Shown here: positions 8,954 through 19,653 of the stretch, piece after piece
Layout of the letters: each line of letters opens with the position of its first letter
Numbering within the stretch: position 1 is the stretch's first letter
Assembly (NCBI GenBank): GCA_003116975.1
Contig: BGKB01000019.1
Location: 124,001-188,000 of the forward strand
Length of the DNA: 64,000 bases
Reading direction: 5' to 3'
Source of the DNA: Aurantiochytrium sp. KH105
Taxonomy: Eukaryota > Sar > Bigyra > Thraustochytrida > Thraustochytriidae
Notes under the pieces: generated by a model
What the model was told of the DNA's origin: nothing
What the model saw: only the letters and a program-made list of their open reading frames with translations
Database searches by the model: none
Position numbers and translations under genes: made by a program

Positions 8954-10465
8954 ATGGGCGGCGCGTGGGAGACGGCCGCGTGGCTGACGGTCGCCGGCGG
9001 AGCCCTGCGCTGGGCGATCGTGCAGAATGGCGGCGCGAAGGCTCTCGCAGCCATGGCGCGAAGCGAAATCGTCACGGCGGCTTCGAGTCTTGAAGCCATC
9101 CGCGAGGGCGTCTTCCTCAAGAGCCTCGGCAGATCGCCGTACGAGGGCGCAGCATATCGAGCGTCGCCTGTGCTCCTGGATGTCTTTGCTCCTTTGCTTG
9201 AAGCGCGGAGCGGGGCAGCAGAGGCCCTTCTCGTGGCCGTTGATATGGCCATTGCTCTAATCCTTGTGGCGTCCACCATGGCGCTCATGAGGCCATCGAA
9301 AGTACAGACAGAGACCTCAACGAGGCGTGGCAAAGCAGCAGCAGGCGAAGAAGCGAACCCAATCGAGCGTCGTCTCACGGCCGAGACGGAACCAATTCCG
9401 CCAGGAGCAAAGGTCAATAATTTTGGGAGAACGGACTTTGTCAATAATCTTGCGATCCATGAAGGACTCCCCCTGTCTGTGGTGGAAGGAACTGACGCAG
9501 CAAGCAAAGCCAAGGCAGGCAGCTATGTGAGGATGGCGCTATTAGCGCCTCAGCGCGCACCCGTCACGGTCGCTCTCTTGTACATGTTCAATCCTTACTC
9601 GCTTCTGGCTTGCGTTGGCGGCAATGTGAGCTCGCTGGGAACGCTCGCTGCGCTCTTTGCTCTGTGGCGAGCTTTGCGACGCGATACGCTTGGCGCTAGC
9701 CTTGGCATTGGCGCGGCGCTTTCTGTGAATCTTTTGCAGTACTCGCCGCTCCTCATTCCTGTCGTCTTGCAGCTATCACATGGGCGTGGAAATAAATCGC
9801 TGCTGCTAATTATCGCACAAGTCGTCCCAGTCGCTCTGCTCACGCTCGTCGGCCTTGTGCGGTACAGCTTGCGGGAATCTCTTTCAAAGAACACTGCCGC
9901 TCCAGAAGCGATGCTCGCCGTTGGGGAGAGCATCTACAGTGGGCTCTTACGAGAGGTGGATCTCTCCGATTTGTCACCTAATGTGGGCCTCTGGTGGTAC
10001 TTTTTTGTCGAGGTGTTTGAGGAGGCACGATCATTCTTCAAGATCGCCTTTCGCGCGAGTCCTTTGCTCTTGGTGCTTCCGTTGAGCGTCAGCTTTTCTC
10101 ACAGGCCCCAACTTTTGGGCCACGTCCTTCTTGTTTTGGCCGAGCTGAGCAAGCAATACCCAGATGCTTCTGGGATCGGGCTGATGCTTTCGCTTTTTGC
10201 GATGCATCCGCTGACAGTCAAACGCATGCCATATGTCTTGCCGTTGGCAATTGGAGTCTTGAGCACCTCCATTATGCTTCCTGTAATGCGGCACATGTGG
10301 CTAACGGTGGGCTCTGGCAATGCGAACTACTACTACTTTCAGACGCTCATTTGTCAGTTTTGCGCAACAAGTCTTTTCGTCCATTTCGTGCGCGCCACTC
10401 TTGTGCGAGACCGTGTTTTGGCTGATCATGCGGAGCAGGAAGACCGTCATCGCAAGAACGCCTAG
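8954..10465 (+). CDS. PIGU: GPI transamidase subunit PIG-U (CDC91)
   Basis: Predicted 503 residues with about eight or more hydrophobic segments. Residues 50-80 carry the family motif EGVFLKSLGRSPYEGA, matching the luminal 'EGxxLxxxxxSPYxGxxxHxxP' region. LWWYFFVEVFEEARSFF matches the PIG-U 'FxYFFxEMFxxFRxFF' signature and NANYYYF is conserved late in the protein. PIG-U is an ER membrane subunit of the GPI transamidase, thought to recognise the GPI anchor. Human PIG-U has 435 residues. The extra length comes mainly from a hydrophilic Lys/Thr-rich insertion around 115-195. The ATG at 8954 is chosen; a GTG at 8930 is the only upstream alternative. Confidence 0.9.
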   Translation: MGGAWETAAWLTVAGGALRWAIVQNGGAKALAAMARSEIVTAASSLEAIREGVFLKSLGRSPYEGAAYRASPVLLDVFAPLLEARSGAAEALLVAVDMAIALILVASTMALMRPSKVQTETSTRRGKAAAGEEANPIERRLTAETEPIPPGAKVNNFGRTDFVNNLAIHEGLPLSVVEGTDAASKAKAGSYVRMALLAPQRAPVTVALLYMFNPYSLLACVGGNVSSLGTLAALFALWRALRRDTLGASLGIGAALSVNLLQYSPLLIPVVLQLSHGRGNKSLLLIIAQVVPVALLTLVGLVRYSLRESLSKNTAAPEAMLAVGESIYSGLLREVDLSDLSPNVGLWWYFFVEVFEEARSFFKIAFRASPLLLVLPLSVSFSHRPQLLGHVLLVLAELSKQYPDASGIGLMLSLFAMHPLTVKRMPYVLPLAIGVLSTSIMLPVMRHMWLTVGSGNANYYYFQTLICQFCATSLFVHFVRATLVRDRVLADHAEQEDRHRKNA

Positions 10466-12095
10466 GCCTAGTCTCAGCAAGAATTTTTTTTTAAACACTG
10501 TGCCAATTTTTACTGTCTTTCTTTTCTTGCTGCAGCAGTGCAGCCGGCTGTGCTGATGATAAAAATTGCCGAGAGTTGCTCGAGGCGAGTCGACAGCATC
10601 AGGATCGCTATGCGACACGACCGGATCGACACGGCGGTCTCACGACCGCGTTTGCATCTGTGTCTCGCAGCCGAAACAATCAGCAGCTTGCTCGCTCGCT
10701 CGCTCAGCTTGCCTTCGCCAAGAGGGTTTCCCCACCATCACCCATTTTCAGCGTTCCCACCTCTCCGAGCCTCCGTTGCATTGTGAGCAATCATCTCAGC
10801 TCATCTCAGCTCAGCTCAGCTCAGCTCAACTCATCATCATTTGCCACTAACAACCCGTCACCACCACACCGTGACCATTGTTGAGCTTGGCTTCCGTACA
10901 TCCAACTGCAGGCGCGATGGCGGCGTCTGAAAACCACCTTAGCGGTGGTCGGTGTCGCCGTGTTTGATGACCATGCAATGGCAAAGCAGGCCCCATCGTC
11001 GCCGAGGCCTCCGACATCCACCATGGCCACATCCACCTTCTACAAGTAGCCTGCAACTTGAAGCTACTGCTACTTATGCCTAGATGGCTAGCTAGCCTGC
11101 AAGCTAGCCAGCCACCCTGCAACTATTCCGCACGCCACTGACCCCCGGCATCGGCGCCCGCCCAAGCGTCCGTCCAGCCACTCGTGCACCACTCATCCAC
11201 TGCTGGCCGCTGGACTCCTCCGCCCAGCCACCGACAGCGACCAGCAGCAGCGGCCACATTCTTCCGGTCGCCGTCGGCGCGGTCAGCGCCAGCGGCAATG
11301 GAAAGCTTAGCTAGCTCGACCATCGGCTGGTCCTGGGCGGGCGCCGCCGAGACTCGGAGTTCTTTCGCTCGAGTTCGTTCGTTGCCATTCATTTCGTCTC
11401 GTCTCCATTCATTCGTTCCGAGTCGTTCATCCCATAGACGCACAGTGGCGCCCATCCCGTGTACCACGTACTACATCCACCCACCTGGCCATACATACAT
11501 CCGTTCACTTCGTTCGCTTTGCCCTCGCGTGCTCTTCGACCTTGCTCTTGCTCTTTGTTGCTCTTGCTCTTACTGCTTGCTTATCCACGCGTGGAGGCCG
11601 GGAAGCTGGAATCCTCCAAGGCCGATCGATCGATCGTTCGATCGATCGATGCCCTCGAGGCCATCGTCGCGGAGGGCTTATTCTAAAGCCTTCTCTCCTC
11701 CTCTTGACGGATGGGAGTGCTGCTCTTGAGATGGAATGGCGGAACTTCCTTTGCTTTTGCCTCGGGAGCGATGCGACTGGTGTGGCTGACTGCTGCTGGT
11801 CGATCGATCACCATCCATGGCATGCCCAATTGTTGACTTGCTTCCTGGCCACGTCCTTTCCCAGGCTCTTTCTCCGACTCTCCTCTGGCTGATGATGTTC
11901 ATCTCTCGTTCAACTTGTTCTTGGTGCTGCTCCTCCACTCCATCTTCATCTTCATCTTTATCACCTTCATCATCTTCATCATCTTCATTGTAAGGGCATC
12001 ATGATCGTGGTGGTCGATCTCCACAACCGCCTCTGGCTGGCTGTCGATCGGTCAATTCATCAGAACCACGCACAACACACAACATGCGCGCGCAG

Positions 12096-12129
<34 letters not shown>

Positions 12130-12715
12130 TGCAGCTAGCATGTCGATCATCCATGTCGAGCGAGCTCGCAAAAGAATGCCTCGCGCAGCGGGCCCAAGCT
12201 CCAGGCTCCGGCGCGCGGTCGTGAGCGCGCACGCCGCCGCGGAGCTCCACAACTCGAGCGCTGCCTGGGCCACCCATGAGGGGGCCGGGACCAGCGGTCT
12301 GTGTCCCCGCGGCTTCCCGGAAATCCGCGCGAATCGGGCGGAGGTCCGGGGGGAGACGGCTGGCCGGCAGAACTCCGCGGGTGGCAGCAGTCCCGAAACA
12401 CCCAAGGAGCTTTTTCCCTGCCGCCCCGGAGCGCCGCGGAATTGAGGCAGCAGCAGCAAGCAAGCAAGCAGCGTGCCTGCCTGCGTGCGTGCCTGCCCGT
12501 CGTTCGTCTCGCCGGCCGGAGCGAGCGAGGGATAGAGCTGCGTGGAGCGGCGCCGTCGCCGTTATCTTCGTAACCTTCGCGTTGGTCCAGGACCAACGAT
12601 TGCAAGCTAGCGTAGCTCGCGTCGAGCCAACGAACTAACGACCTCGCGACAGAACCCCGGACCCAGGTCCCGCCGCGCGCGAGGAGCTTAGGAGCCAGCA
12701 AGCGAGGAAGGGACA
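10466..12715. other. 2.2 kb gene-free spacer upstream of carbamoyl-phosphate synthase
   Basis: No supported gene. Simple repeats include CAGCT pentamers (about 10793-10830), GCTAGC/GCCAGC-rich sequence (11085-11115), GATC tetramers (about 11622-11650), CATCTT repeats (11940-11990) and a CAG run (about 12092-12130). The last 700 bases are very G/C-rich and presumably carry the promoter and leader of the carbamoyl-phosphate synthase gene. Confidence 0.6.
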
Positions 12716-15700
12716 ATGTCGCTCGCAGGTCGCCTCAGCACGCACAGCCCGATCATGGTCTCCGGCGAGGGCCAGTCGGCGAGCCTGGAGCCCACCGATG
12801 CCAAGGCCAAGTTGATTCTGCAGAACGGCCTCGAGGTGACTGGATTCTCCTTCGGTGCCAACAAGAGCATGGCCGGTGAAGTAGTCTTCAACACCAGCAT
12901 GGTTGGATACCCGGAGTCGCTCACGGATCCCTCGTACCGCGGGCAGATCCTGGTTCTCACCTTCCCGCTCATCGGTAACTACGGTGTGCCGGGCGACGAA
13001 AAGGACGAGTTCGGCATCCCCAAGTTCCACGAGAGCGACGAGGTCCAGATTGCCGGTCTCATCGTTTCCGACTACTCGACCACGTACTCGCACTGGAATG
13101 CCGCCCAGAGCCTTGGCGCCTGGCTGCGCCGGTCCGGTGTCCCCGCCCTGCACGGCGTCGACACCCGCATGCTGACCAAGATCCTCCGCGAGGACGGCAG
13201 CGCTCTCGGCAAGATTGAGATGGCCAACAACTCGATCCAGTTCAATGACCCAAACAAGATCAACCTCGTTGCCGAGGTTTCCATCAAGGAGAAGCGCGTC
13301 TACAACGCCGGCGGCTCCCCGCGTATCGTCGCGTACGACTGCGGCATGAAGTACAACATCGTCCGTGAGTTCCTCTCGCGCGGCGTCGAACTCATCGTCG
13401 TCCCCTACGATTTTGACATTGACCAGCTTGGCGGTGCCTTTGATGGTCTTTTTATCAGCAACGGCCCCGGTGACCCGACCATGGCCGCCTCCACCATTGA
13501 GAACATCAAGAAGGTGATGAACATGGAGCGCCAGATCTCTTCCGGCAAGACCGCGCCCGTGCCCATTTTTGGCATCTGCCTCGGCAACCAGCTTCTCGCG
13601 CTGGCTGCCGGTGCCAAGACCTACAAGATGCGCTTTGGTAACCGCGGTGCCAACCAGCCTGCCATTGATCTTCGCACCACCAAGTGCTACATTACCTCGC
13701 AAAACCATGGTTATGCCGTGGACCAGGAGTCCCTGCCGCAGGGCTGGAAGCCGCTCTTCATGAACGCCAACGACATGACCAACGAGGGCATCATCCACGA
13801 GCGCAAGCCGTACCTCTCGGTGCAGTTCCACCCGGAGGCGCGCGGGGGTCCCGAGGACACCACCTTCCTCTTTGATGAGTTCCTCAAGCGTGTGCGCGAC
13901 GAGATGGCCACGCACACCCTCGTGCCGCCCGTCATGTTCGAGGTCAAGCCCGTCCGCAAGTGTATCCTTGTGGGTTCGGGCGGTCTCTCCATTGGCCAGG
14001 CCGGTGAGTTCGATTACTCTGGCAGCCAGGCCATTAAGGCGCTCAAGGAGGAGTCCATCGAGGTCATTCTCATCAACCCAAACATTGCAACCGTGCAGAC
14101 CAGCAAGAACTTTGCCGACAAGGTCTACTTTTTGCCCGTGACGCCGGACTCTGTCCTCAGTGTCATCAAGAAGGAGCGCCCCGACTCGATCCTCGTCTCC
14201 ATGGGCGGCCAGACTGCGCTCAACGTGGGTGTTGAGCTCTACAAGCGCGGAGAGCTCGAGCGCCACAACGTCCGTGTCCTCGGTACCCCCATCCCTGTCA
14301 TCATGGACACGGAGGATCGTGAGGCTTTTGCGCAAAAGCTCGCCGAAATTGATGAGCACGCCGCCATGTCTATCTCGGCGCACTCCATGGAGGAGGCCCA
14401 GGCCGCGGCGGAGAAGATTGGCTTCCCTGTTCTCGTTCGCGCCGCCTTTGCCCTCGGTGGCCTCGGCTCCGGCTTTGCCGCCAACATGGAGGAGTTCATT
14501 CCTCTGGCCAAGAAGGCCTTTTCTGCCTCGCATCAGATCATCATCGATGAGGATCTTCGTGGCTGGAAGGAGGTCGAGTACGAGGTCGTGCGCGATTGCA
14601 AGGACAACTGCGTTACCGTGTGTAACATGGAAAACTTTGATCCCCTCGGTATCCACACGGGTGATTCGATCGTCATTGCCCCCTCGCAAACGCTCTCCAA
14701 CGATGAGTACTTTATGCTCCGCAGCACCGCGCTCAAGGTCGTCCGCCACCTCGGCGTCATTGGCGAGTGCAACATTCAGTACGCGCTGCACCCTACCTCG
14801 ATGCGCTACTGCATCATTGAGGTAAACGCCCGCCTCTCGCGCTCGTCTGCCCTGGCCAGTAAGGCGACCGGCTATCCGCTCGCCTACGTTGCGGCCAAGC
14901 TCGCACTCGGCAAGGATCTTGTCATGGTGCGCAACTCGGTCACGCAGACGACGACGGCTTGCTTCGAGCCGGCTCTCGATTACATTGTGGCCAAGGTGCC
15001 CCGCTGGGATCTGAAGAAGTTCGATCGCGTCGCGGACTCTCTCGGCTCCTCGATGAAGTCTGTCGGTGAGGTCATGGCCATCGGCCGCAAGTTCGAAGAG
15101 GTCATCCAAAAGGCCGTGCGCATGGTTGACCCTTCGCTCTGCGGTTTCGACAGTTCCGCGCTCGACAAGAAGGACGCTCGCTCCTACACGGGCGATGCTG
15201 ACCTCGAGAGCCAGCTCCAGAACCCGACTTCGCTGCGCCTCTTTGCCGTGGCCCGCGCTCTGGAGAACGGGTACTCGGTGGATCGCCTTCACGCGCTCAC
15301 GCGCATCGACCGCTGGTTCCTGGCCAAGCTCAAGAACATCACCGACATGTCGCGCGAGCTCAGCCATGTGTCCGGCACGCATGCGATCACCCGCCCCATG
15401 ATGCGCTCGCTCAAGTCGCACGGCTTCTCCGACAAGCACATTGCCCAGCTCGTCCGGTCCGACGAGATTTCTGTGCGCCGCCGCCGCATCCACGAGCTCG
15501 GCGTGACCCCCTTTGTGAAGCAGATTGATACTCTTGCCGCCGAGTTCCCCGCGCAGACCAACTACCTTTACATGACGTACAACGCTTCGGAGCACGATCT
15601 GGTGTTCGAGGACAATGGTGTCATGGTCCTGGGCAACGGTCCGTACTGCATTGGCAGCTCCGTCGAGTTCGATTGGTGCGCCGTTTCGTGTGTGCGCACG

Positions 15701-17404
15701 CTGCGCAAGAACGGTATTCCGGCCATTGTCATTAACTACAACCCGGAGACCGTGTCGACGGATTACGACGAGTCTGATCGCCTCTACTTTGAGGAGCTCT
15801 CGTTTGAGCGCGTCCTCGACGTTTACGAGACGGAGCAGAGCATGGGCGTCATCGTGAGTGTGGGTGGCCAGATCCCGCAGGGTCTCGCGCTTCCGCTCTC
15901 GCGCCAGGGCGCGCGCGTTCTCGGTACCTCGCCAAGCTCGATCGATTGCGCCGAGGACCGCAACAAGTTCTCTGCGCTGCTCGACTCGATTGGCGTCGAT
16001 CAGCCTCAGTGGGTGGCGGCCACGAGCCCGGAGATGGCGGATGACTTTGCTCGTGAGGTTGGCTACCCTGTCATTGTGCGCCCCTCGTACGTGCTCAGTG
16101 GTGCCGCAATGCGCGTCGCGGCGAACAAGCAGCAGCTCACGGACTTTCTCGAGACTGCCGCCGATGTCTCGACCGAGCACCCCGTGGTTGTGTCCAAGTT
16201 CATGCTCAACTGCAAGGAGGTTGACCTCGATGCCGTGGCCAAGGACGGTACGATTCTCAACTTTGCCATTTCGGAGCATGTCGAGAACGCTGGTGTGCAC
16301 TCTGGCGACGCCACGCTTGTTCTGCCTGCGCAAAAGCTCTACACGGAGACGCAGCGCCGCATCAAGCGCATCGCAGGCAACATCGCCGCCGCGCTCAACA
16401 TCACGGGTCCCTTCAACTGCCAGTTCCTGTGCCGTGACAACCACGTGCTGTGCCTTGAGCTTAACCTCCGCGCCTCGCGCACCTTCCCGTTCGTGAGCAA
16501 GACGTTCCAGACGAACTTTATCGAGCTTGCGACGCGCGCAATGGTGGGACTTCCCGTGACCCCGGCCAACATCCGCCTGCTGGACCTCGACTACGTTGGT
16601 GTCAAGGCGCCGCAGTTTTCGTTCACTCGTCTCCAGGGCGCTGACCCGACGCTCGGCGTCGAGATGAGCTCGACCGGCGAGGTCGCGTGCTTTGGCCAGG
16701 ACATGCACGAGGCCTTTCTCCTGTCTGTGCTCTCGAGTGGTCTCAAGATCCCCACCAAGGACAAGGGCATTCTCTTTGCGGTGGGCCCCAGCCAGGCGAA
16801 GGAGGCGCTTGCCCCGCACGCCGCCTCGCTGCAGGGTCTTGGGTACAAGATTTACGGTACGGAGGGTACCGCTGATCACTTTCGCAACCATGGCGTTGAG
16901 ATCGAGAGTGTCCCGAAGCCGTCCTCGGACGTGCACCCCAACATCCGCGACCTTTTGTCGGACGGCATGATCGGTCTGGTCATCAACGTTCCGGATGAGA
17001 TGAACCGCGTCGACGAGTCGGACGGCTACCACATTCGCCGCACGGCTGTTGACTTTGGCATCTCGCTCCTCACCAATGAGAAGGCGGCCTCAACGCTCAT
17101 TGCTGCCTTGGTATCTGTCAAGGAGATCCCATGCCTCTCCATCCAGGACTTTTACGCTCTTGGATCTAAGTCCATGTCGTACAGCAAGCCTACGCAGCAG
17201 CTGCTCCGCACGACGAACCAGACCGTGCTCCCCGGCACGCCCACGCCGCGCGGCCAGGCAAGCCCCAAGTTCGACTTTATCGAGAACAACTCGCAGGTCC
17301 AGAAGCGCCTCGTCGGTACAAACCTGCTTACGCGCCGCGCGCGCACAGTGTCAATCACCGGCGAGGAATCCAAGCCCGAGATGATGAGCATCATGCCCAA
17401 GTAA
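12716..17404 (+). CDS. Glutamine-dependent carbamoyl-phosphate synthase, fused small and large subunits
   Basis: Predicted 1562 residues in one exon. Order: small-chain N-terminal domain (about 30-180), class I glutamine amidotransferase (about 210-395), then the two homologous ATP-grasp halves (about 410-1350), an MGS-like allosteric domain (about 1355-1480) and an 80-residue Ser/Thr-rich tail. The amidotransferase nucleophile is present: Cys288 in GICLGNQ, with His372/Glu374 in FHPEA. It should therefore use glutamine, unlike ammonia-dependent CPS I, where Cys is replaced. It makes carbamoyl phosphate for pyrimidines and/or arginine/urea-cycle metabolism. No dihydroorotase or aspartate transcarbamylase domains follow, so it is not a CAD protein. 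Codon bias is the strongest in the window, consistent with high expression. Mitochondrial targeting is not evident. Confidence 0.97.
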   Translation: MSLAGRLSTHSPIMVSGEGQSASLEPTDAKAKLILQNGLEVTGFSFGANKSMAGEVVFNTSMVGYPESLTDPSYRGQILVLTFPLIGNYGVPGDEKDEFGIPKFHESDEVQIAGLIVSDYSTTYSHWNAAQSLGAWLRRSGVPALHGVDTRMLTKILREDGSALGKIEMANNSIQFNDPNKINLVAEVSIKEKRVYNAGGSPRIVAYDCGMKYNIVREFLSRGVELIVVPYDFDIDQLGGAFDGLFISNGPGDPTMAASTIENIKKVMNMERQISSGKTAPVPIFGICLGNQLLALAAGAKTYKMRFGNRGANQPAIDLRTTKCYITSQNHGYAVDQESLPQGWKPLFMNANDMTNEGIIHERKPYLSVQFHPEARGGPEDTTFLFDEFLKRVRDEMATHTLVPPVMFEVKPVRKCILVGSGGLSIGQAGEFDYSGSQAIKALKEESIEVILINPNIATVQTSKNFADKVYFLPVTPDSVLSVIKKERPDSILVSMGGQTALNVGVELYKRGELERHNVRVLGTPIPVIMDTEDREAFAQKLAEIDEHAAMSISAHSMEEAQAAAEKIGFPVLVRAAFALGGLGSGFAANMEEFIPLAKKAFSASHQIIIDEDLRGWKEVEYEVVRDCKDNCVTVCNMENFDPLGIHTGDSIVIAPSQTLSNDEYFMLRSTALKVVRHLGVIGECNIQYALHPTSMRYCIIEVNARLSRSSALASKATGYPLAYVAAKLALGKDLVMVRNSVTQTTTACFEPALDYIVAKVPRWDLKKFDRVADSLGSSMKSVGEVMAIGRKFEEVIQKAVRMVDPSLCGFDSSALDKKDARSYTGDADLESQLQNPTSLRLFAVARALENGYSVDRLHALTRIDRWFLAKLKNITDMSRELSHVSGTHAITRPMMRSLKSHGFSDKHIAQLVRSDEISVRRRRIHELGVTPFVKQIDTLAAEFPAQTNYLYMTYNASEHDLVFEDNGVMVLGNGPYCIGSSVEFDWCAVSCVRTLRKNGIPAIVINYNPETVSTDYDESDRLYFEELSFERVLDVYETEQSMGVIVSVGGQIPQGLALPLSRQGARVLGTSPSSIDCAEDRNKFSALLDSIGVDQPQWVAATSPEMADDFAREVGYPVIVRPSYVLSGAAMRVAANKQQLTDFLETAADVSTEHPVVVSKFMLNCKEVDLDAVAKDGTILNFAISEHVENAGVHSGDATLVLPAQKLYTETQRRIKRIAGNIAAALNITGPFNCQFLCRDNHVLCLELNLRASRTFPFVSKTFQTNFIELATRAMVGLPVTPANIRLLDLDYVGVKAPQFSFTRLQGADPTLGVEMSSTGEVACFGQDMHEAFLLSVLSSGLKIPTKDKGILFAVGPSQAKEALAPHAASLQGLGYKIYGTEGTADHFRNHGVEIESVPKPSSDVHPNIRDLLSDGMIGLVINVPDEMNRVDESDGYHIRRTAVDFGISLLTNEKAASTLIAALVSVKEIPCLSIQDFYALGSKSMSYSKPTQQLLRTTNQTVLPGTPTPRGQASPKFDFIENNSQVQKRLVGTNLLTRRARTVSITGEESKPEMMSIMPK

Positions 17405-18522
17405 ATGTCTGGCGCGCCATCTTTTCAAGTATTCCTTGCCTCTCATATATTTCACCTCTTCACCTTGTCTCGTCAACTTGTCGCCGTTTTTGGACGATGA
17501 TGCGTATGTGTGTGTGTGTGTGTTGTGTCTCTTTGTGGGTTTTGCCGTTTTGCAATGTTGGCGTAAGGCCTTCAGGATTTGCATTCATTTTGATTTTCTT
17601 TGTCTTCCTTTCCCTCTCTCTTTTATTCCGAATCACAATGTAGTCTGCGTATAGGTTGTTTTGGTTTTTACATACACCACAACAACAACAACAACTATGA
17701 ACAAGAATAAAGCATGTAAACGTATGTGTCAGTGGTAGAACAAATGATGGTGCATTGAACATTAGAAGCAGTGGGCTCAAGGTTGGGGTAAAATCTCTAG
17801 AATCCTCTTCCCACGTGGCTGCGATGGAGCCGTGTGTTGCATTTTGCATTTTCGGCGCATCCTGAGGCGTGGCGGACCAAAGTGTACATCGGTGTTTCGG
17901 TCCTACGCAGAGAGGAAAATGCATACTATCGATTCGCGACCTCGGTGATGAGAATGAGACCCTAAAATGTGCGAAGAAGTAAATAACACTTTGCACGTCA
18001 AGTCGTTCGGTTGACACACTCGGTCTCTTATGAGATGCTCTTGTTGCACGGTTTGTCAAAACAATATGTGGTGTCGTGAGGTGATTTCTGGATTGGGAGA
18101 AAAGTATGAAGAGCAAGCCTTCGCAACGAAGGACTCTCTGTATGAATGAGCATGCTCTTTCTGCCACGCACCTGCTACAATCACTCACATATATGACGAT
18201 GGGCCAACGAAAACACTTTGCATCGAGTTTGTTGAAGTATGGAACGGATTTCGAAGAGGGTGACGATGAGAAAACGAAAGGAAAAGAGAAAACGCGGATT
18301 GGGAATGATTCGCTGCGCGCCTGTCGCGAGACCTAGGCCAAAGCGAAAGGGTTCGTATGAGGCGGCAGCGATGTTGCACAGCACATCCAGCGGGAGCGGA
18401 CAAAGTTGTTGAGGGAGGGTGAGGGAAGGTGAGGGAAGGTGAGGGAAGGTAAGGTAAGGGAAGGAAAGGGAAGGAAAGGAAAGGAAAGGAAAGGTGTGGA
18501 ACGCTCGGAAAGCAGCGTGAAT
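17405..18522. other. Convergent 3' spacer, CPS/G-alpha
   Basis: About 1.1 kb, relatively A/T-rich with no coding signal. It includes a TG run (17507-17522), a CAACAA run (17680-17695) and a purine-rich GGTGAGGGAA / GGAAAGG tandem repeat at about 18415-18495, next to the G-alpha stop codon. Confidence 0.65.
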
Positions 18523-19653
18523 TTAAATGAGCCCAGTTGAGCGCAGATTCTCCTTAAAAACACAGTGTTTGGAGAGCTGGAAGACGGTCTCGACATTCTT
18601 GGTGTTGGTGGCCATGGTCTGAAAAGGGTAAATGTCGGAAGTCATGGAATCGACGGCTTGCTGTTCCTTTGCGGCCTTAAAAATCTCGACAAATTTGGTT
18701 TCAACGAATTGCACAGCCTCGTCGTAGTCATTTGTGCCCGTGTAGTCTGGGAAGCAGACGCGGAGGTCGACGTGTTTGATTTTCTCCTCAAAGAGGTCCT
18801 TCTTGTTAAGAAATAGAATGATGTTGGTCTCCTCAAAGTATGGGCATTCGACAATATCCCGGAAGACCTCCAAAGCGTCGTGCATGCGGTTAACAGTCGA
18901 GTCTTCGAGGAGAAATTTGTCGTATTCGGAGAGAGAGACGAGAAACATGATGGCCGTAACATTGTCAAAGTGCGAGATCCACTTTTTCCTCTCGTTGCGT
19001 TGACCGCCGACGTCGAGCATTCTACATTGTGTCTTGTCGATGAGAAACTCTACTTTAACGACGCCGCTTGTCCGCGTGCGAGCCTGCAATATATCGTCCG
19101 TCGAAGGTTCGTAGTCAGCAGCTGCGATGCGGTCAATGTGTGACATGAAGTAGGCGATGGGTACTTCTAGCATGCTGAGCTTGCCCTCGTATTTGATGGT
19201 TTCTGCCATGGCGGGATCTTCCCATACCTCTTTGCAGAGCATGGCAATTTGCTCCGGTTTGCCCTCGAATTCAAGCTCGCTCCACACACTCAGAGCAGGG
19301 TATGATCGCAAAAGACTGATGATCTTGGCGTTTCGCGGCGATAAGGAGATGGTCACCTCTTCAAGGTCTGCGACGCCCTGTGCAACGACTGTAATACCGC
19401 GAATGATATTCATCGATACGGTCAGTTTATGGTCGCTTGCTTTGCCGAGTCCCTGGTCTGAATGGAGGATCTTGAACTGCTTCAAGATTGTGCTCTTGCC
19501 GCTGTTTCCGGTGCCCAGAAGAAGAATTTTCACGATGCTCTGCTCTTGCTCCGCGTCTTGCATGAGTGCAAGTTCAACTGCTTCGTTGTGCTTAAGCATG
19601 CGTTTTCTGTCCTCTGCCGCTAAGCCGGAAGGGTTTCCGGCACAGTTGCCCAT
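18523..19653 (-). CDS. Heterotrimeric G-protein alpha subunit
   Basis: Predicted 376 residues. The N-terminus MGNCAG offers Gly2 for myristoylation and Cys4 for palmitoylation. The P-loop reads GTGNSGKST (47-55), switch I has the conserved arginine in ARTRTSGV, switch II is DVGGQRNERKKW with the catalytic Gln, the NKxD motif is NKKD and the base-binding ATNTKN follows. A helical domain lies between P-loop and switch I. These proteins transduce signals from membrane receptors. The P-loop is unusual: the normal GAGES becomes GTGNS, replacing the Glu that contacts the switch I arginine. The C-terminus is ENLRSTGLI and lacks the pertussis-toxin Cys at position -4. The gene starts with ATG and has no evident intron. 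Confidence 0.95.
   Translation of the reverse strand: MGNCAGNPSGLAAEDRKRMLKHNEAVELALMQDAEQEQSIVKILLLGTGNSGKSTILKQFKILHSDQGLGKASDHKLTVSMNIIRGITVVAQGVADLEEVTISLSPRNAKIISLLRSYPALSVWSELEFEGKPEQIAMLCKEVWEDPAMAETIKYEGKLSMLEVPIAYFMSHIDRIAAADYEPSTDDILQARTRTSGVVKVEFLIDKTQCRMLDVGGQRNERKKWISHFDNVTAIMFLVSLSEYDKFLLEDSTVNRMHDALEVFRDIVECPYFEETNIILFLNKKDLFEEKIKHVDLRVCFPDYTGTNDYDEAVQFVETKFVEIFKAAKEQQAVDSMTSDIYPFQTMATNTKNVETVFQLSKHCVFKENLRSTGLI

Noticed and set aside
12635-17032. A 1465-codon open frame antisense to the carbamoyl-phosphate synthase gene
   Set aside because: It is a by-product of extreme codon bias: the sense gene almost never uses TTA, CTA or TCA, so the opposite frame has no stops. The translated sequence has no domain character.
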